Made by a program: the position numbers and the translations under genes. Below, piece by piece: positions 43,194 through 51,710 of a stretch of DNA of 64,000 nt (position 1 is its first letter; each line of letters begins with the position of its first letter). The stretch is taken from positions 62,001 to 126,000 of the forward strand of contig JANQQP010000032.1 in assembly GCA_028285005.1 (NCBI GenBank). The letters run 5' to 3'. Below the pieces are notes generated by a model. The model was given only the letters and a program-made list of their open reading frames with translations, did not search any database and was not told the origin of the DNA. This stretch comes from Dehalococcoidia bacterium. GTDB lineage: Bacteria; Chloroflexota; Dehalococcoidia; Lucifugimonadales; Lucifugimonadaceae.

Positions 43194-44342
43194 ATGAAGA
43201 TCACCGGCGTCGAAGTGTTTCCGCTCACGAGCCAGCGACCGCCGCTGAAGGTCGGCCAACCGATTCACCCTTCGTGGTGGGGCTATGACCAGACGTTGAT
43301 CCGCGTCAACACCGAGGATGGGATCTCGGGCTGGGGATGCGCCGGCGTCAGGTGGGAGATGGTCGATGCTGTTAAGAAAGTGCTGTGGCCGCACCTGATC
43401 GGCGAAGACGCTCTACAGCCGGAATCGGTGACTGAACGACTTCACCAGTGGACGTTCTGGTACGGACGAGGCGGTGGGATCACGGCGTACATCGGCGCAG
43501 TGAATCACGCGCTGTGGGACATCCTCGGAAAGCACACCGGCCTCTCGATATCGCGGCTATTCGGCGGCCGTTACGTCGAGGAACTAAAGCCCTACGCCTC
43601 GATGCTCTTCTCCTGGCCGGTCGATGAGATGGTACGCAACCTTGAATCGGGGCTGGAGCGGCACTTCAGGGCGTTCAAACTGGGCTGGGGGACATTCGGG
43701 CGCGAGCGCGACCTCAAGCACGACGAAGAGCTGGTGCGTGTAGCGCGCAAGACCATTGGCGACGACTCGGAGTTGATGGTCGATCCCGGCGGCTCGGACG
43801 TCTTCTGGCACGGTGATCTGAAGTGGGCAATGGAAGCGGCGCGCATGCTGAAGGACTACAACGTGCGTTGGTTCGAGGAGCCGCTAAAGGCCGACGACAT
43901 AGAGGGCTACAAGGAGCTGCGGGACGCTTCGCCGGTGCACATTGCGACCGGCGAGGTCGTGCGAGGAAGGCTGAACTTCAAGCCGTTCATCGACGCCCGC
44001 GCCTGTGACATCCTGCAGCCTGACCAGACGATCTGTGGCGGGCTTTCCGAGTCGCGCAAGATCTGGCAGGCGGCCTACGACGCCAATATCCAGGTGGTGA
44101 TGCACGGCTGGAACACGGCCGTGGGGGCAGCAGCCGACCTGCAGCTATCAGCGTCGATGCCGAACGGTGCATATATCGAGTACTGGCATCCGGCTCCGTA
44201 TGTAAGCGGGATTTTGAAAGAGCCGTTGCTCCTGAACGACGATGGAATGCTGCCTGTTCCGGACGGACCGGGTCTCGGCATCGAGATTGATGAAGACGCT
44301 CTGCGAGCGCACGCTGCCGGAGCCGACGACTACGGCGCGTGA
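43194..44342 (+). CDS. Mandelate racemase/muconate lactonizing enzyme-family protein
   Basis: A 382-residue enolase-superfamily enzyme from ATG 43194. The cap starts MKITGVEVFPLTSQRP. Barrel residues include FKLGWG (strand 2 Lys), LMVDPGGSDVF with the first acidic ligand, RWFEEPLKADD with Glu, HIATGEVVRG with Glu, DILQPDQTICGG with Asp, and VVMHGWNTAVG with the candidate His base. The residue set is like MR-subgroup dehydratases or racemases. It shares little with the paralogue at 30.4 kb beyond the fold. A creatininase-family gene follows 178 bases downstream on the same strand, suggesting a common pathway. Confidence 0.9.
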   Translation: MKITGVEVFPLTSQRPPLKVGQPIHPSWWGYDQTLIRVNTEDGISGWGCAGVRWEMVDAVKKVLWPHLIGEDALQPESVTERLHQWTFWYGRGGGITAYIGAVNHALWDILGKHTGLSISRLFGGRYVEELKPYASMLFSWPVDEMVRNLESGLERHFRAFKLGWGTFGRERDLKHDEELVRVARKTIGDDSELMVDPGGSDVFWHGDLKWAMEAARMLKDYNVRWFEEPLKADDIEGYKELRDASPVHIATGEVVRGRLNFKPFIDARACDILQPDQTICGGLSESRKIWQAAYDANIQVVMHGWNTAVGAAADLQLSASMPNGAYIEYWHPAPYVSGILKEPLLLNDDGMLPVPDGPGLGIEIDEDALRAHAAGADDYGA

Positions 44343-44520
44343 ACGCGGCTGCGTCCGTTGGAACGGCGCGTGTCGCAGTGACCGCGCCGTCTACTTGTCC
44401 AGGAAGCGATTCAGGCTCGCGCTCAGAATCCACTTGACTGTTGTGCAACAGATGACATCCTCGCGCCCAAACCCAGGCGATCTCGTTGCGATGAGTTCGC
44501 AGCTTAACGAGGAGTTTCAG

Positions 44521-45372
44521 ATGGCGATCAACGGAAAGTGGCGATACGAGGACTTAACGTGGCCCGAGATCAATGAAGCTGTTCAGGCTGAGATGATTCC
44601 GGTCCTGCCGGTGGGAACGATGGAGCAGCACGGGCCGCACCTCCCGGTGAAGATGGACCGCTGGACAGCGACCGAAGTCGCAAGAGCCGCGTGCGAACAG
44701 AGCTCAGATCGATTGCTGTTTATGCCGCCGGTCGCATACGGGTACACGACGCACGTGATGGATTTCCCCGGCTCGGTGACGATTCACCATGAGACGTTTA
44801 TCCGCTACATCGTCGACATCCTCAAGAGCCTCGCCTATCACGGCTTCTCGCGCATCTTCGTAGTGAACGGTCACGGATCGAACATGCCGCCGCTGGACCT
44901 TGCCTGCAGGCGCGCCAACATCGAGACAGAAGCCGAGGTCGCACTGTCCTCATGGTGGGGTTTAACGGCGTCGGACCCGGAGTTCATGGACACCTGGCGC
45001 GAGTCGCACTTCCCGGGTGGCTGCGCTCATTCGGGAGAGGCTGAGACCTCACTCGCGTTGCACCTCGATGCGGACCTGATCCAGATGGACCATGCGAAGC
45101 ACGAGGAGATCAAGTTCCACAAGCACGGCTCAAAGTTCCGTTGGGTCGACCTCTGGGCGGCCGGGCCAGTGAACATCACTTCATGGACTAGCGAGTACAC
45201 GGATTCTGGCATCTGCGGCGAGGCGAACCTGGCGACTCCTGAAAAAGGGAGAATGCTGTTCGATGAGGCGGTGAAGAACCTGATCGCGTTCACCGAAGAG
45301 TGGGTCGCGACACCTCGTGAGGCGCGTGTTGATCACCACGCAGCGAAACCGTTGAGCCAACTGCCGGGATAG
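44521..45372 (+). CDS. Creatininase-family amidohydrolase
   Basis: A 283-residue protein from ATG 44521, with a near-ideal GAGGAG 6 bases upstream. The longer frame above it is not protein-like. Metal-binding residues are in LPVGTMEQHGPHLPVKMD (Glu and His), VVNGHGSNMPPLDLA (His and Asn), and GGCAHSGEAETSLALHLD (His and the terminal Glu). Family members open small cyclic amides such as creatinine, act on pterin precursors, or mature mycofactocin. The surrounding catabolic genes suggest a degradative substrate. It is convergent with the GH4 gene with no bases between stops. Confidence 0.9.
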   Translation: MAINGKWRYEDLTWPEINEAVQAEMIPVLPVGTMEQHGPHLPVKMDRWTATEVARAACEQSSDRLLFMPPVAYGYTTHVMDFPGSVTIHHETFIRYIVDILKSLAYHGFSRIFVVNGHGSNMPPLDLACRRANIETEAEVALSSWWGLTASDPEFMDTWRESHFPGGCAHSGEAETSLALHLDADLIQMDHAKHEEIKFHKHGSKFRWVDLWAAGPVNITSWTSEYTDSGICGEANLATPEKGRMLFDEAVKNLIAFTEEWVATPREARVDHHAAKPLSQLPG

Positions 45373-46665
45373 CTAGGAGTATTGCTCCAGCCAGTCTGCG
45401 TTCGCTTCCCACATCTCGTCGAACATGCTGCGGATTTCGGCGAGCGAAAGCTTCGCTCCGGTCAGCGGGTCAAGAGCGATGGCGTGGAAGGCTGACTCCC
45501 GGTCGAGATCGGTGATGGCTAGCGTCGCCATCTCCTGGACGGCAATGTTCGAGCGACTCAGTGAAGCGCACTGTGGCGGCAGATCGCCGACGGCCATCGG
45601 GTGAACGCCTAGCCGGTCAACGGTGCAAGGCACCTCGACGCAGCTGCCTTCGGGCAGGTTCGATATCAGACCTGTGTTGGCGACGTTGGCGTTGATGACG
45701 GTCGGCCGGTTGCTCTCCATCGCCTCAATGATCTTGCACGCGTATTCGTCTGATCGATCGACTTGCAGCGGCTCTGACGAATCGGCGTCAGCGCGCAGTT
45801 GCTCGTAGTGGGTGTCGACGCGATTCACGCGGCGCTGCAGGTCCTGCCGGATCTCGTCTAGCCTGAACTCCTTGATCACGGTCTCATCGGTGCGGAAGTA
45901 TGGCGTGTACTCGGACATGTGACGCGTCGACTCGGTGACGAAGTAGCCGAACTGTTTCATCACCTCAAACCTGACCGTGTCCCTGGCGAAGATCTCAGGA
46001 TTGTTCATCGCCTCGACAAGCTGCGGATACGCGTCCTGACCATCACGCTCAAAGCGCATAAACCAGGCCAGGTGATTGATGCCCGCAACCCACGCGGTGA
46101 CCGACTCGCGTGGTGCTCCGATGTATTCAGCGAGGTCGTCGGTGGTGCGCTGCACACTGTGGCAAAGACCGACGTTCGGCACGTTCGTCATGTCGTTGAT
46201 TGCCCAGCATGCGATGGCCATCGGGTTCGTGTAGTTCAGCAGCCAGGCGTTGGGCGCGACGTCCTCGATGTCATAGCAGATGTCGAGCAGCACCGGCACG
46301 GTGCGTAGCGCTTTGAAGACGCCGCCGGGACCGACCGTGTCACCGACAGACTGGTCGACGCCGTAGCTGAGCGGAATGCCGATGTCCTTGTCATAGTCGT
46401 CACCCACCCGAATCGTGGTCAGGACGTAGTCGGCGCCTTCCAACGACTCACGCCGATCGGACGTGGTTTCGACCTTGATGTTGGTGCCGGCGTCGTGCAT
46501 CAGCTTCGTTGCGAAGCGCTGGATTACGTCGAGCCGATCCTCGTCGACGTCCATCAGCGAAACCGTTGCGTCTGAAAGTTCAGGAACACACGAGACATCT
46601 TGTAGTAGACGGCGAGCGAACACGACGCTCCCGGCGCCGATCAGCGAGATCTTTGGTGATGACAC
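45373..46665 (-). CDS. Glycoside hydrolase family 4 protein
   Basis: A 430-residue NAD- and metal-dependent glycosidase. The Rossmann start is KISLIGAGSVVFARRLLQD. Family marks are YVLTTIRVGDDYDKD, DTVGPGGVFKALRTVP, LNYTNPMAIACWA and VGLCHSVQ with the metal-binding Cys and preceding region, and GINHLAWFMRF. GH4 enzymes cleave alpha-galactosides, alpha-galacturonides or phospho-glucosides by an oxidation-elimination mechanism. The GLCHSVQ and GINHLAW forms resemble alpha-galactosidase/galacturonidase members rather than phospho-glycosidases. GTG 46665 has AGGAG upstream. A 2-hydroxyacid dehydrogenase gene precedes it by 57 bases. Confidence 0.92.
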   Translation of the reverse strand: MSSPKISLIGAGSVVFARRLLQDVSCVPELSDATVSLMDVDEDRLDVIQRFATKLMHDAGTNIKVETTSDRRESLEGADYVLTTIRVGDDYDKDIGIPLSYGVDQSVGDTVGPGGVFKALRTVPVLLDICYDIEDVAPNAWLLNYTNPMAIACWAINDMTNVPNVGLCHSVQRTTDDLAEYIGAPRESVTAWVAGINHLAWFMRFERDGQDAYPQLVEAMNNPEIFARDTVRFEVMKQFGYFVTESTRHMSEYTPYFRTDETVIKEFRLDEIRQDLQRRVNRVDTHYEQLRADADSSEPLQVDRSDEYACKIIEAMESNRPTVINANVANTGLISNLPEGSCVEVPCTVDRLGVHPMAVGDLPPQCASLSRSNIAVQEMATLAITDLDRESAFHAIALDPLTGAKLSLAEIRSMFDEMWEANADWLEQYS

Positions 46666-46722
46666 TCAGCGCTCCTGTTCAGGGGACGACTCCGCGGCTC
46701 TGGCAAACGAGGCCGCAGCGTC

Positions 46723-47694
46723 TCAGTACTGTTTGCTCTTGTCAACGACGTTGATGAGCGGCTGGCCCGCGATGTATCGCCCCAGGTTTTCTTCGAAGAT
46801 CTCGAAGGTGCGCCTGTCGAGCATGATCTGCTCAGCATTGCCTGCGATGTGCGGGGTGATGATCAGGTTCGGCGCGCCCCAGAGTTCGCTGTCGGCAGGC
46901 AGTGGCTCGGGGTTGACGCTGTCTACGGCCGCTCCGGCGATGGTGCCGTTTCGTAGCGCGTCCGCCAGTGCGGAGTTGTCGAAGACGCGACCCCGGGATG
47001 TGACCACAAGGCGTGCAGACCTGCGCATCAGTTCGAATTCACGTTTGCCGAGCATGTTGGCGCTAGCTGGCGAATATGGAGCAGTGACCACAACGTAGTC
47101 CGATTCGCTTAGTAGGTCGTCAAGCCTGTCGAGCGTCCACACGAACTCGACTATCGGGTCGGCGTCAACGGGCTCACGATCCACAGCGATGACGTTCATG
47201 CCCATCGCCTTGCAGCGCCATGCGGTCTCACGTCCAGATTTGCCCAGTCCGACGATACCCACGGTCTTGTCACCGAGGTACTCGACGCACTCAAGCGCGC
47301 CGTCCTGGTCCCATCGGCTATTCGTTTTGTCGTCGAAGAAGCGTGGGAACTGGCGAGCGAGCGCGAACATCATGGCGAGGGCGTGTTCGCCGATCATCGG
47401 AGCTCCAGCGCCGCGGGCGTTCGTGACGATGACATCGCTATCGGCGACCTGTGGCACCGGGGCGAAGAGGCCTTCCATGCCGGCGTCCAGCGTCTGTATC
47501 CACTTCAGGTCGGCGGCCGAATCGAACTGGTCGCTTGTCGGATATCCGAACAGCACTTCGGCGTCACGGATATGTACGCTGGCACCTTCATCGGAGGACG
47601 AAACTACGAGCTCGATTTCTGGATGACGCTGCGCGAGGGCATCGCAGAACTGCGCCGCCCAGTCTGGAAGAACAAGGACCTTCATTCGATGCAC
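46723..47694 (-). CDS. D-2-hydroxyacid dehydrogenase family protein
   Basis: A 323-residue NAD(P)-dependent reductase. The cofactor fold is VGIVGLGKSGRETAWRCKAMG, followed by VIAVDREPVD. Catalytic residues are Arg in VVTSRGRVFDN, Glu in SVNPEPLP and His in ITPHIAGNAEQ, the complete set for the family. Relatives interconvert 2-keto and D-2-hydroxy acids such as glyoxylate and hydroxypyruvate. Here it lies between GH4 and ceramidase-like genes on the same strand. ATG 47694 has GAAGG only 3 bases away, and ATG 47685, nine bases further in, has the same site at 12, so the exact start is open. Confidence 0.92.
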   Translation of the reverse strand: MHRMKVLVLPDWAAQFCDALAQRHPEIELVVSSSDEGASVHIRDAEVLFGYPTSDQFDSAADLKWIQTLDAGMEGLFAPVPQVADSDVIVTNARGAGAPMIGEHALAMMFALARQFPRFFDDKTNSRWDQDGALECVEYLGDKTVGIVGLGKSGRETAWRCKAMGMNVIAVDREPVDADPIVEFVWTLDRLDDLLSESDYVVVTAPYSPASANMLGKREFELMRRSARLVVTSRGRVFDNSALADALRNGTIAGAAVDSVNPEPLPADSELWGAPNLIITPHIAGNAEQIMLDRRTFEIFEENLGRYIAGQPLINVVDKSKQY

Positions 47695-47746
47695 CTTCTC
47701 AGAGTTGAAGACTTCTGGCGTGAGGCCGACTCGTCACGTGCTGCGG

Positions 47747-49093
47747 TCAGACGGAGTCGGCAAGGTCGATAGCGGTCTCGACCAGCAACTCACCGGCTTC
47801 CGCGCTGAACGGGCTGGTTGTTGTGCCATAGAAACGACGAAAGCGCTTCATGTCAACAAGCTGGTCGATAGGTATTCCGAGCAACTCGGTATACGGCCTG
47901 CGCGTGGAGATGTACCCGACATACTCTGAGCTGTAGCTGGCAACCCATGGGCGCTCGCCAGACACTCCCTCTTTGATCGCCTGCCCCAGTTCGTTGAACA
48001 TCTCGCCCGGGTGTGCGCTGATTACGAGGTCGCCAACACGGAGCGCCTGCACTTCGATTTCTACCGGTGGCAGCTCCTGGTTCTGGGCAAGCTTCAGTTC
48101 ATTGGCTCCGTTGCCGTACAGCTCGGGATGAAGCTCTGCCGCGTTGGCGGTTGTTGTGCCCTCGGGCCAAACGTCACCGCTGTATGGGCCGAGTTTCTGC
48201 GAAAGTTCGTCATGCAGCTTCTGGGCAGTTTGGACGCTCCACACGACCCTTCGTCTTGGAAGTTCAAGCGGTGTTACTGCGGCTGCGAGACTCACGTCAC
48301 TCGTGACTTCGATCTGTACCGATGCGCGCAGTGCCTGCCGAGCTATCGCCTCACCGAATTTCGCGGTGTCCTCGTGCGTGTGAAGATGCTCCGACTCGAG
48401 ATTGCCGAACCACCAGTCGTACGGATGGATATCGCCAGCAGCGCCCTGCAGATGAATAGCGACTGCGCCGGGTTCGATGTCCTCTATCGTCGAGCAGAGT
48501 TCACCTGAGTAATCAGCCGACCACTCAAGGTACTGGCCGCCATCGCAGACTCCGTGGGCGGCGAAGTTCACGACACGGGCGATGGGCGCTCCATCCGGCT
48601 CATCAACTCGCAGGACTCCCACTTCATCGTCAACCGGCTGATCGCGGTACTGGCGGTTGACTGTCCATCCCTTGAGGTTGCTGCTGGCGTGCCCGGCTTC
48701 CGCGGGCCGCATCGCCTGGCTCGCTTCAAAGACGGTCCCCGCGACCAGGTCGGCGAGGTAGGCAGCATAGGTCTGCCATTCAGGAGGCACACCAAGCAGG
48801 ATGTCGGGCGCAGTGTGGTTGTGGGTTGAGTTGACGAGCAGGTGTTCCAATGGAATTCCGGCGAGACCGCTGACCTGCCGCTGGATCTCCTGCATCACGC
48901 TCAGCGGTATGCCGCAGACATCCATCGAGACAATGGCCAGCCGTGTGTCACCGTCATCGAGAACCAGCGCACGGGAGAACAGGTCCTGGAAGACGCCCGT
49001 CGACCGTCCCTGACGCAGTCCCCACTGACCCATGCGGTATCCAACAGGTGGCGTGATGACGGTCTTCGCTGTGCCGGCTGTCAGAACTGCCAT
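47747..49093 (-). CDS. Neutral/alkaline ceramidase-like hydrolase
   Basis: A 448-residue protein from ATG 49093 (AGGG upstream). It has the N-terminal catalytic domain of neutral/alkaline ceramidases: TAGTAKTVITPPVGYRMG, LDDGDTRLAIVSMDVCG, LLVNSTHNHTAPD with zinc-binding His residues, VVNFAAHGVCDGG with another His, and GAAGDIHPYDWW. VISAHPGEMFNELG and YVGYISTRRPYTE lie near the C-terminus. The family hydrolyses N-acyl amide bonds of ceramide, but many bacterial members probably act on other amides or esters. No signal peptide is seen, unlike secreted ceramidases. A paralogue that has lost these ligands lies 25 bases upstream. Confidence 0.85.
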   Translation of the reverse strand: MAVLTAGTAKTVITPPVGYRMGQWGLRQGRSTGVFQDLFSRALVLDDGDTRLAIVSMDVCGIPLSVMQEIQRQVSGLAGIPLEHLLVNSTHNHTAPDILLGVPPEWQTYAAYLADLVAGTVFEASQAMRPAEAGHASSNLKGWTVNRQYRDQPVDDEVGVLRVDEPDGAPIARVVNFAAHGVCDGGQYLEWSADYSGELCSTIEDIEPGAVAIHLQGAAGDIHPYDWWFGNLESEHLHTHEDTAKFGEAIARQALRASVQIEVTSDVSLAAAVTPLELPRRRVVWSVQTAQKLHDELSQKLGPYSGDVWPEGTTTANAAELHPELYGNGANELKLAQNQELPPVEIEVQALRVGDLVISAHPGEMFNELGQAIKEGVSGERPWVASYSSEYVGYISTRRPYTELLGIPIDQLVDMKRFRRFYGTTTSPFSAEAGELLVETAIDLADSV

Positions 49094-49118
49094 TGCCCTG
49101 CTCTCATTACGCGAACTG

Positions 49119-50207
49119 TCATTGGATACCTGCCAGTCGAGCGACCTCCAGGGTGTCCAACTCAAGGTCGACATCAAGTTCTTCACCGGTCTCGGGTGGA
49201 TGCCCGGCGACATTGGTGGAGACGATGGCACGAGATCGCGGCATGGCTTTGCGTAGATGCCTTGCGAACACTGAAGGCTGAGGTCTGTCGAGACCGATGC
49301 ACGCGAGGTTCCCAATGCGCAACACGCGCACACCAAGATCGTCGTCGGACGCGACCTCGACAGAGACATTCCGCCGGTGCTCGACGTTGTTGGCAACGGT
49401 CGACGCCTGGGTGGCGAGTAGAAGCCCGAGAGCCTGAACGTCCTGTGCGTTGCGGCTGGTATGGGACCGGTTCTGGTTGTCGCGCCACCAGTTGTACGGC
49501 CTCACATCAGCGTCTGATCCGCGAGCAAACGCAGCGATGCCGCGTCCCGCCTGTTCCAGCGCCCAGCTTGCATACGCTGGAAAATCCCCGGTCCAGCGAC
49601 CGTCATCCCCACGGATAACCGCGGGACACGAGAAGGAAAACAGCTGCGCGATGTTCTCTCCTTGAGCCGTCGCGATTGAACAGACGTTGACTGCGTTGTC
49701 GGCCTCTTCTCCCGGACCGGCGACTCCTGTGGTCACATCGGTCAGTTGACCGGCGTTCGCGCCGATCGCCGCTGGATGCATGTTATTGGCTGCATGTGCG
49801 GCGGCACCGCCGCAGACCTGCGGTAGGTATGAGAGATAATGCTCGTAGGCATCCCGTTGTGGAGCATCGACCCACGTCGGTGGCGAGGTGGCATTTCCGG
49901 TGCATGTGACCCAAACGAACGGTGCGTGCGTCCCCGCTGACTTCGCCACTTCGGAACGAATCTCTGACTGCAGTTGTGGATCAATGCCCCAGACATCCAG
50001 CGAACAGATCGCTACTCGACGGCCTTCGGCATCGAATACCAGCACCCGGACCAGCAGGTCGTCATCGATGCCAGTCGTTGGGGTCGAGCCGAACTCCAGG
50101 TTGGTCACTTCGAAGCCGACTGGCGGAGTGATCGGCGCCCTACCCGCTCCTGCGCGCAGCAACCCATCATCGCCTGGCCTGGAATCGGGACTGGCCTCCT
50201 GTGGCAA
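49119..50207 (-). CDS. Ceramidase-like protein lacking metal ligands (probable pseudoenzyme)
   Basis: A 362-residue paralogue of the downstream ceramidase-like protein. The shared frame is clear: AGAGRAPITPPVGFEV, LVFDAEGRRVAICSLDVWG, and ADVRPYNWWRDNQN against GDIHPYDWW. At the metal site, however, VNSTHNHTAPD is replaced by VTCTGNATSPP, VNFAAHG by SFSCPAV, and GDIHP by ADVRP, so the His ligands are gone. The C-terminal third is also shorter. It is probably a non-catalytic partner or a protein with a new function. It is cotranscribed with the active-looking paralogue and follows the VOC gene by three bases. Confidence 0.75.
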   Translation of the reverse strand: MPQEASPDSRPGDDGLLRAGAGRAPITPPVGFEVTNLEFGSTPTTGIDDDLLVRVLVFDAEGRRVAICSLDVWGIDPQLQSEIRSEVAKSAGTHAPFVWVTCTGNATSPPTWVDAPQRDAYEHYLSYLPQVCGGAAAHAANNMHPAAIGANAGQLTDVTTGVAGPGEEADNAVNVCSIATAQGENIAQLFSFSCPAVIRGDDGRWTGDFPAYASWALEQAGRGIAAFARGSDADVRPYNWWRDNQNRSHTSRNAQDVQALGLLLATQASTVANNVEHRRNVSVEVASDDDLGVRVLRIGNLACIGLDRPQPSVFARHLRKAMPRSRAIVSTNVAGHPPETGEELDVDLELDTLEVARLAGIQ

Positions 50208-50210
50208 CCG

Positions 50211-50606
50211 CTACTCCCAGTTCTTGTAGGTGCCGGGACCGGTCTTGCGCGCCATCTGCACCTGCACACCGTCAGGGTCGTAGCAATTTGAGATCGTTCG
50301 CCCGGATTGCTGGTTCTCGAATGGCTCAAAGAGGAACTCGACGCCGCCCAGCATCTGTATCTCTTTGGTCGCGTCGACCGGGTCTTCTACGGCGAACGAA
50401 ATGTGGTCGATGCCGGTCTGCTGGCCTTCTTCCGCCTGGTGGAGCTCAATACGGACAGGATGTTCTTCGTCGTTGTTGAACATGAAGACGGTTGTGCCGT
50501 TTTCGATCGTGCCTTCAGGTGACATGCCGAACTTGCGGTAGAACTCGACAGATGCCGAGAGGTCGCTGACCACGATGTCGATGTGGTCAACTCCGAGAAA
50601 TCTCAT
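50211..50606 (-). CDS. VOC (glyoxalase/dioxygenase fold) family protein
   Basis: A 131-residue single-module vicinal oxygen chelate protein from ATG 50606 (GGAGA 5 bases upstream). It opens MRFLGVDHIDIVVSDLSAS with a first metal-ligand His, and contains GTTVFMFNNDEEHPVRIELHQ, GIDHISFAVEDP with a second His, and SNCYDPDGVQVQM. The glyoxalase, fosfomycin-resistance and dioxygenase members share this fold, and the substrate cannot be told. It is the first gene of the operon with the two ceramidase-like genes and lies divergent from the tandem SMP-30 genes. Confidence 0.85.
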   Translation of the reverse strand: MRFLGVDHIDIVVSDLSASVEFYRKFGMSPEGTIENGTTVFMFNNDEEHPVRIELHQAEEGQQTGIDHISFAVEDPVDATKEIQMLGGVEFLFEPFENQQSGRTISNCYDPDGVQVQMARKTGPGTYKNWE

Positions 50607-50753
50607 CTGCGTCTCCTGAGGGTGATCGTGTGGGTGCGAAAGCCCGCGACAGCGGCCGACGGTGACCGATGATACTCTGCGCACCGCTCACAGTCCGCCT
50701 GTTTCGCCTGCGACTGTCGGGTGCAAACGATCCACCGAGCGAAGGAACAGCCA

Positions 50754-51665
50754 ATGTCAGACACGATAGAGATACTTGCCGATGAGTTCGAGGCTCTCTT
50801 AAGCAGCAGTCGTGAGCTGACTCAGGTGGCGACGGGAATGGCGTTCAGCGAGGGGACGCACTGGGTTGCGGACGGCGAATTCCTGGTGTGGAGCGATATC
50901 CCGAACAACCGGATCATGCGATGGTCCGAGTCTGAGGGAGCCTCAGTCTTCAGGCAGCCGTGTGGCAATACCAACGGGCATACAACGGACCTCGAGGGAA
51001 GAATCCTCTCCTGCGAGACGAGCGGCCGCAGGGTCAGCAGGACGGAGGCGGATGGCAGCGTTGTCACACTGGCGGATCGCTATCGGGGAGGCAGGCTCAC
51101 CTCGCCGAACGACATTGTGGTGAAGTCTGACGGCTCGGTCTGGTTTACGGATCCCGACTATGGCGCACTGCACCCCGAGCTTGGACACGGCAAAGGGCCT
51201 GAGCAGGACCGCAACCGGCTCTACCGGTTCGTGCCTGAGACCGGCGAACTGACCTCTCCTTGCGAAGAGTTCGATAAGCCGAATGGCATCGCGTTCTCGC
51301 CGGACGAAAGTGTCCTGTACGTCGGCGACACCGGGCGCACGCACGGCGAGTTTCGAGCACACAGGGTGATGGCGTTCGATGTGAGCGGCAGCGAGTTGAG
51401 CAACCCGAGGGTTTTCGCCGAGATCGACCCGTGGGTGCCCGACGGAATGCGCGTCGACGTCAACGGAAATCTGTTCGTCAGCGCAGGTGATGGGATCCAG
51501 TGTCTTAATCCGTCGGGCGACCTGATCGGGAAGATACACACTCCGGAGGTGGCGGCAAACTGCTCGTTCGGCATGTCAGACAGGCAGACGCTGTTTATCG
51601 CCGCCACGAGTTCAGTCTGGAGCATTGAGCTAAACACTGCCGGAGCGCAGAGACCGACCGGATGA
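50754..51665 (+). CDS. SMP-30/gluconolactonase family protein
   Basis: A 303-residue beta-propeller lactonase-like protein from ATG 50754 (AAGGA upstream). Blades show GMAFSEGTHWVADGEFLVWSD with the metal-binding Glu, NTNGHTTDLEGRILSCE, RLTSPNDIVVKSDGSVWFTD with Asn-Asp, and KPNGIAFSPDESVLYVGDTG. These match bacterial gluconolactonases, which open aldonolactones. It is followed 45 bases downstream by a close paralogue with the same blade order, evidently a tandem duplication. No export signal. Context suggests work alongside the enolase-superfamily sugar-acid enzymes. Confidence 0.9.
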   Translation: MSDTIEILADEFEALLSSSRELTQVATGMAFSEGTHWVADGEFLVWSDIPNNRIMRWSESEGASVFRQPCGNTNGHTTDLEGRILSCETSGRRVSRTEADGSVVTLADRYRGGRLTSPNDIVVKSDGSVWFTDPDYGALHPELGHGKGPEQDRNRLYRFVPETGELTSPCEEFDKPNGIAFSPDESVLYVGDTGRTHGEFRAHRVMAFDVSGSELSNPRVFAEIDPWVPDGMRVDVNGNLFVSAGDGIQCLNPSGDLIGKIHTPEVAANCSFGMSDRQTLFIAATSSVWSIELNTAGAQRPTG

Positions 51666-51710
51666 TTCGCATCGAATCGACCATCAGATGTATCGAGCAA
51701 ACAGGAATGA

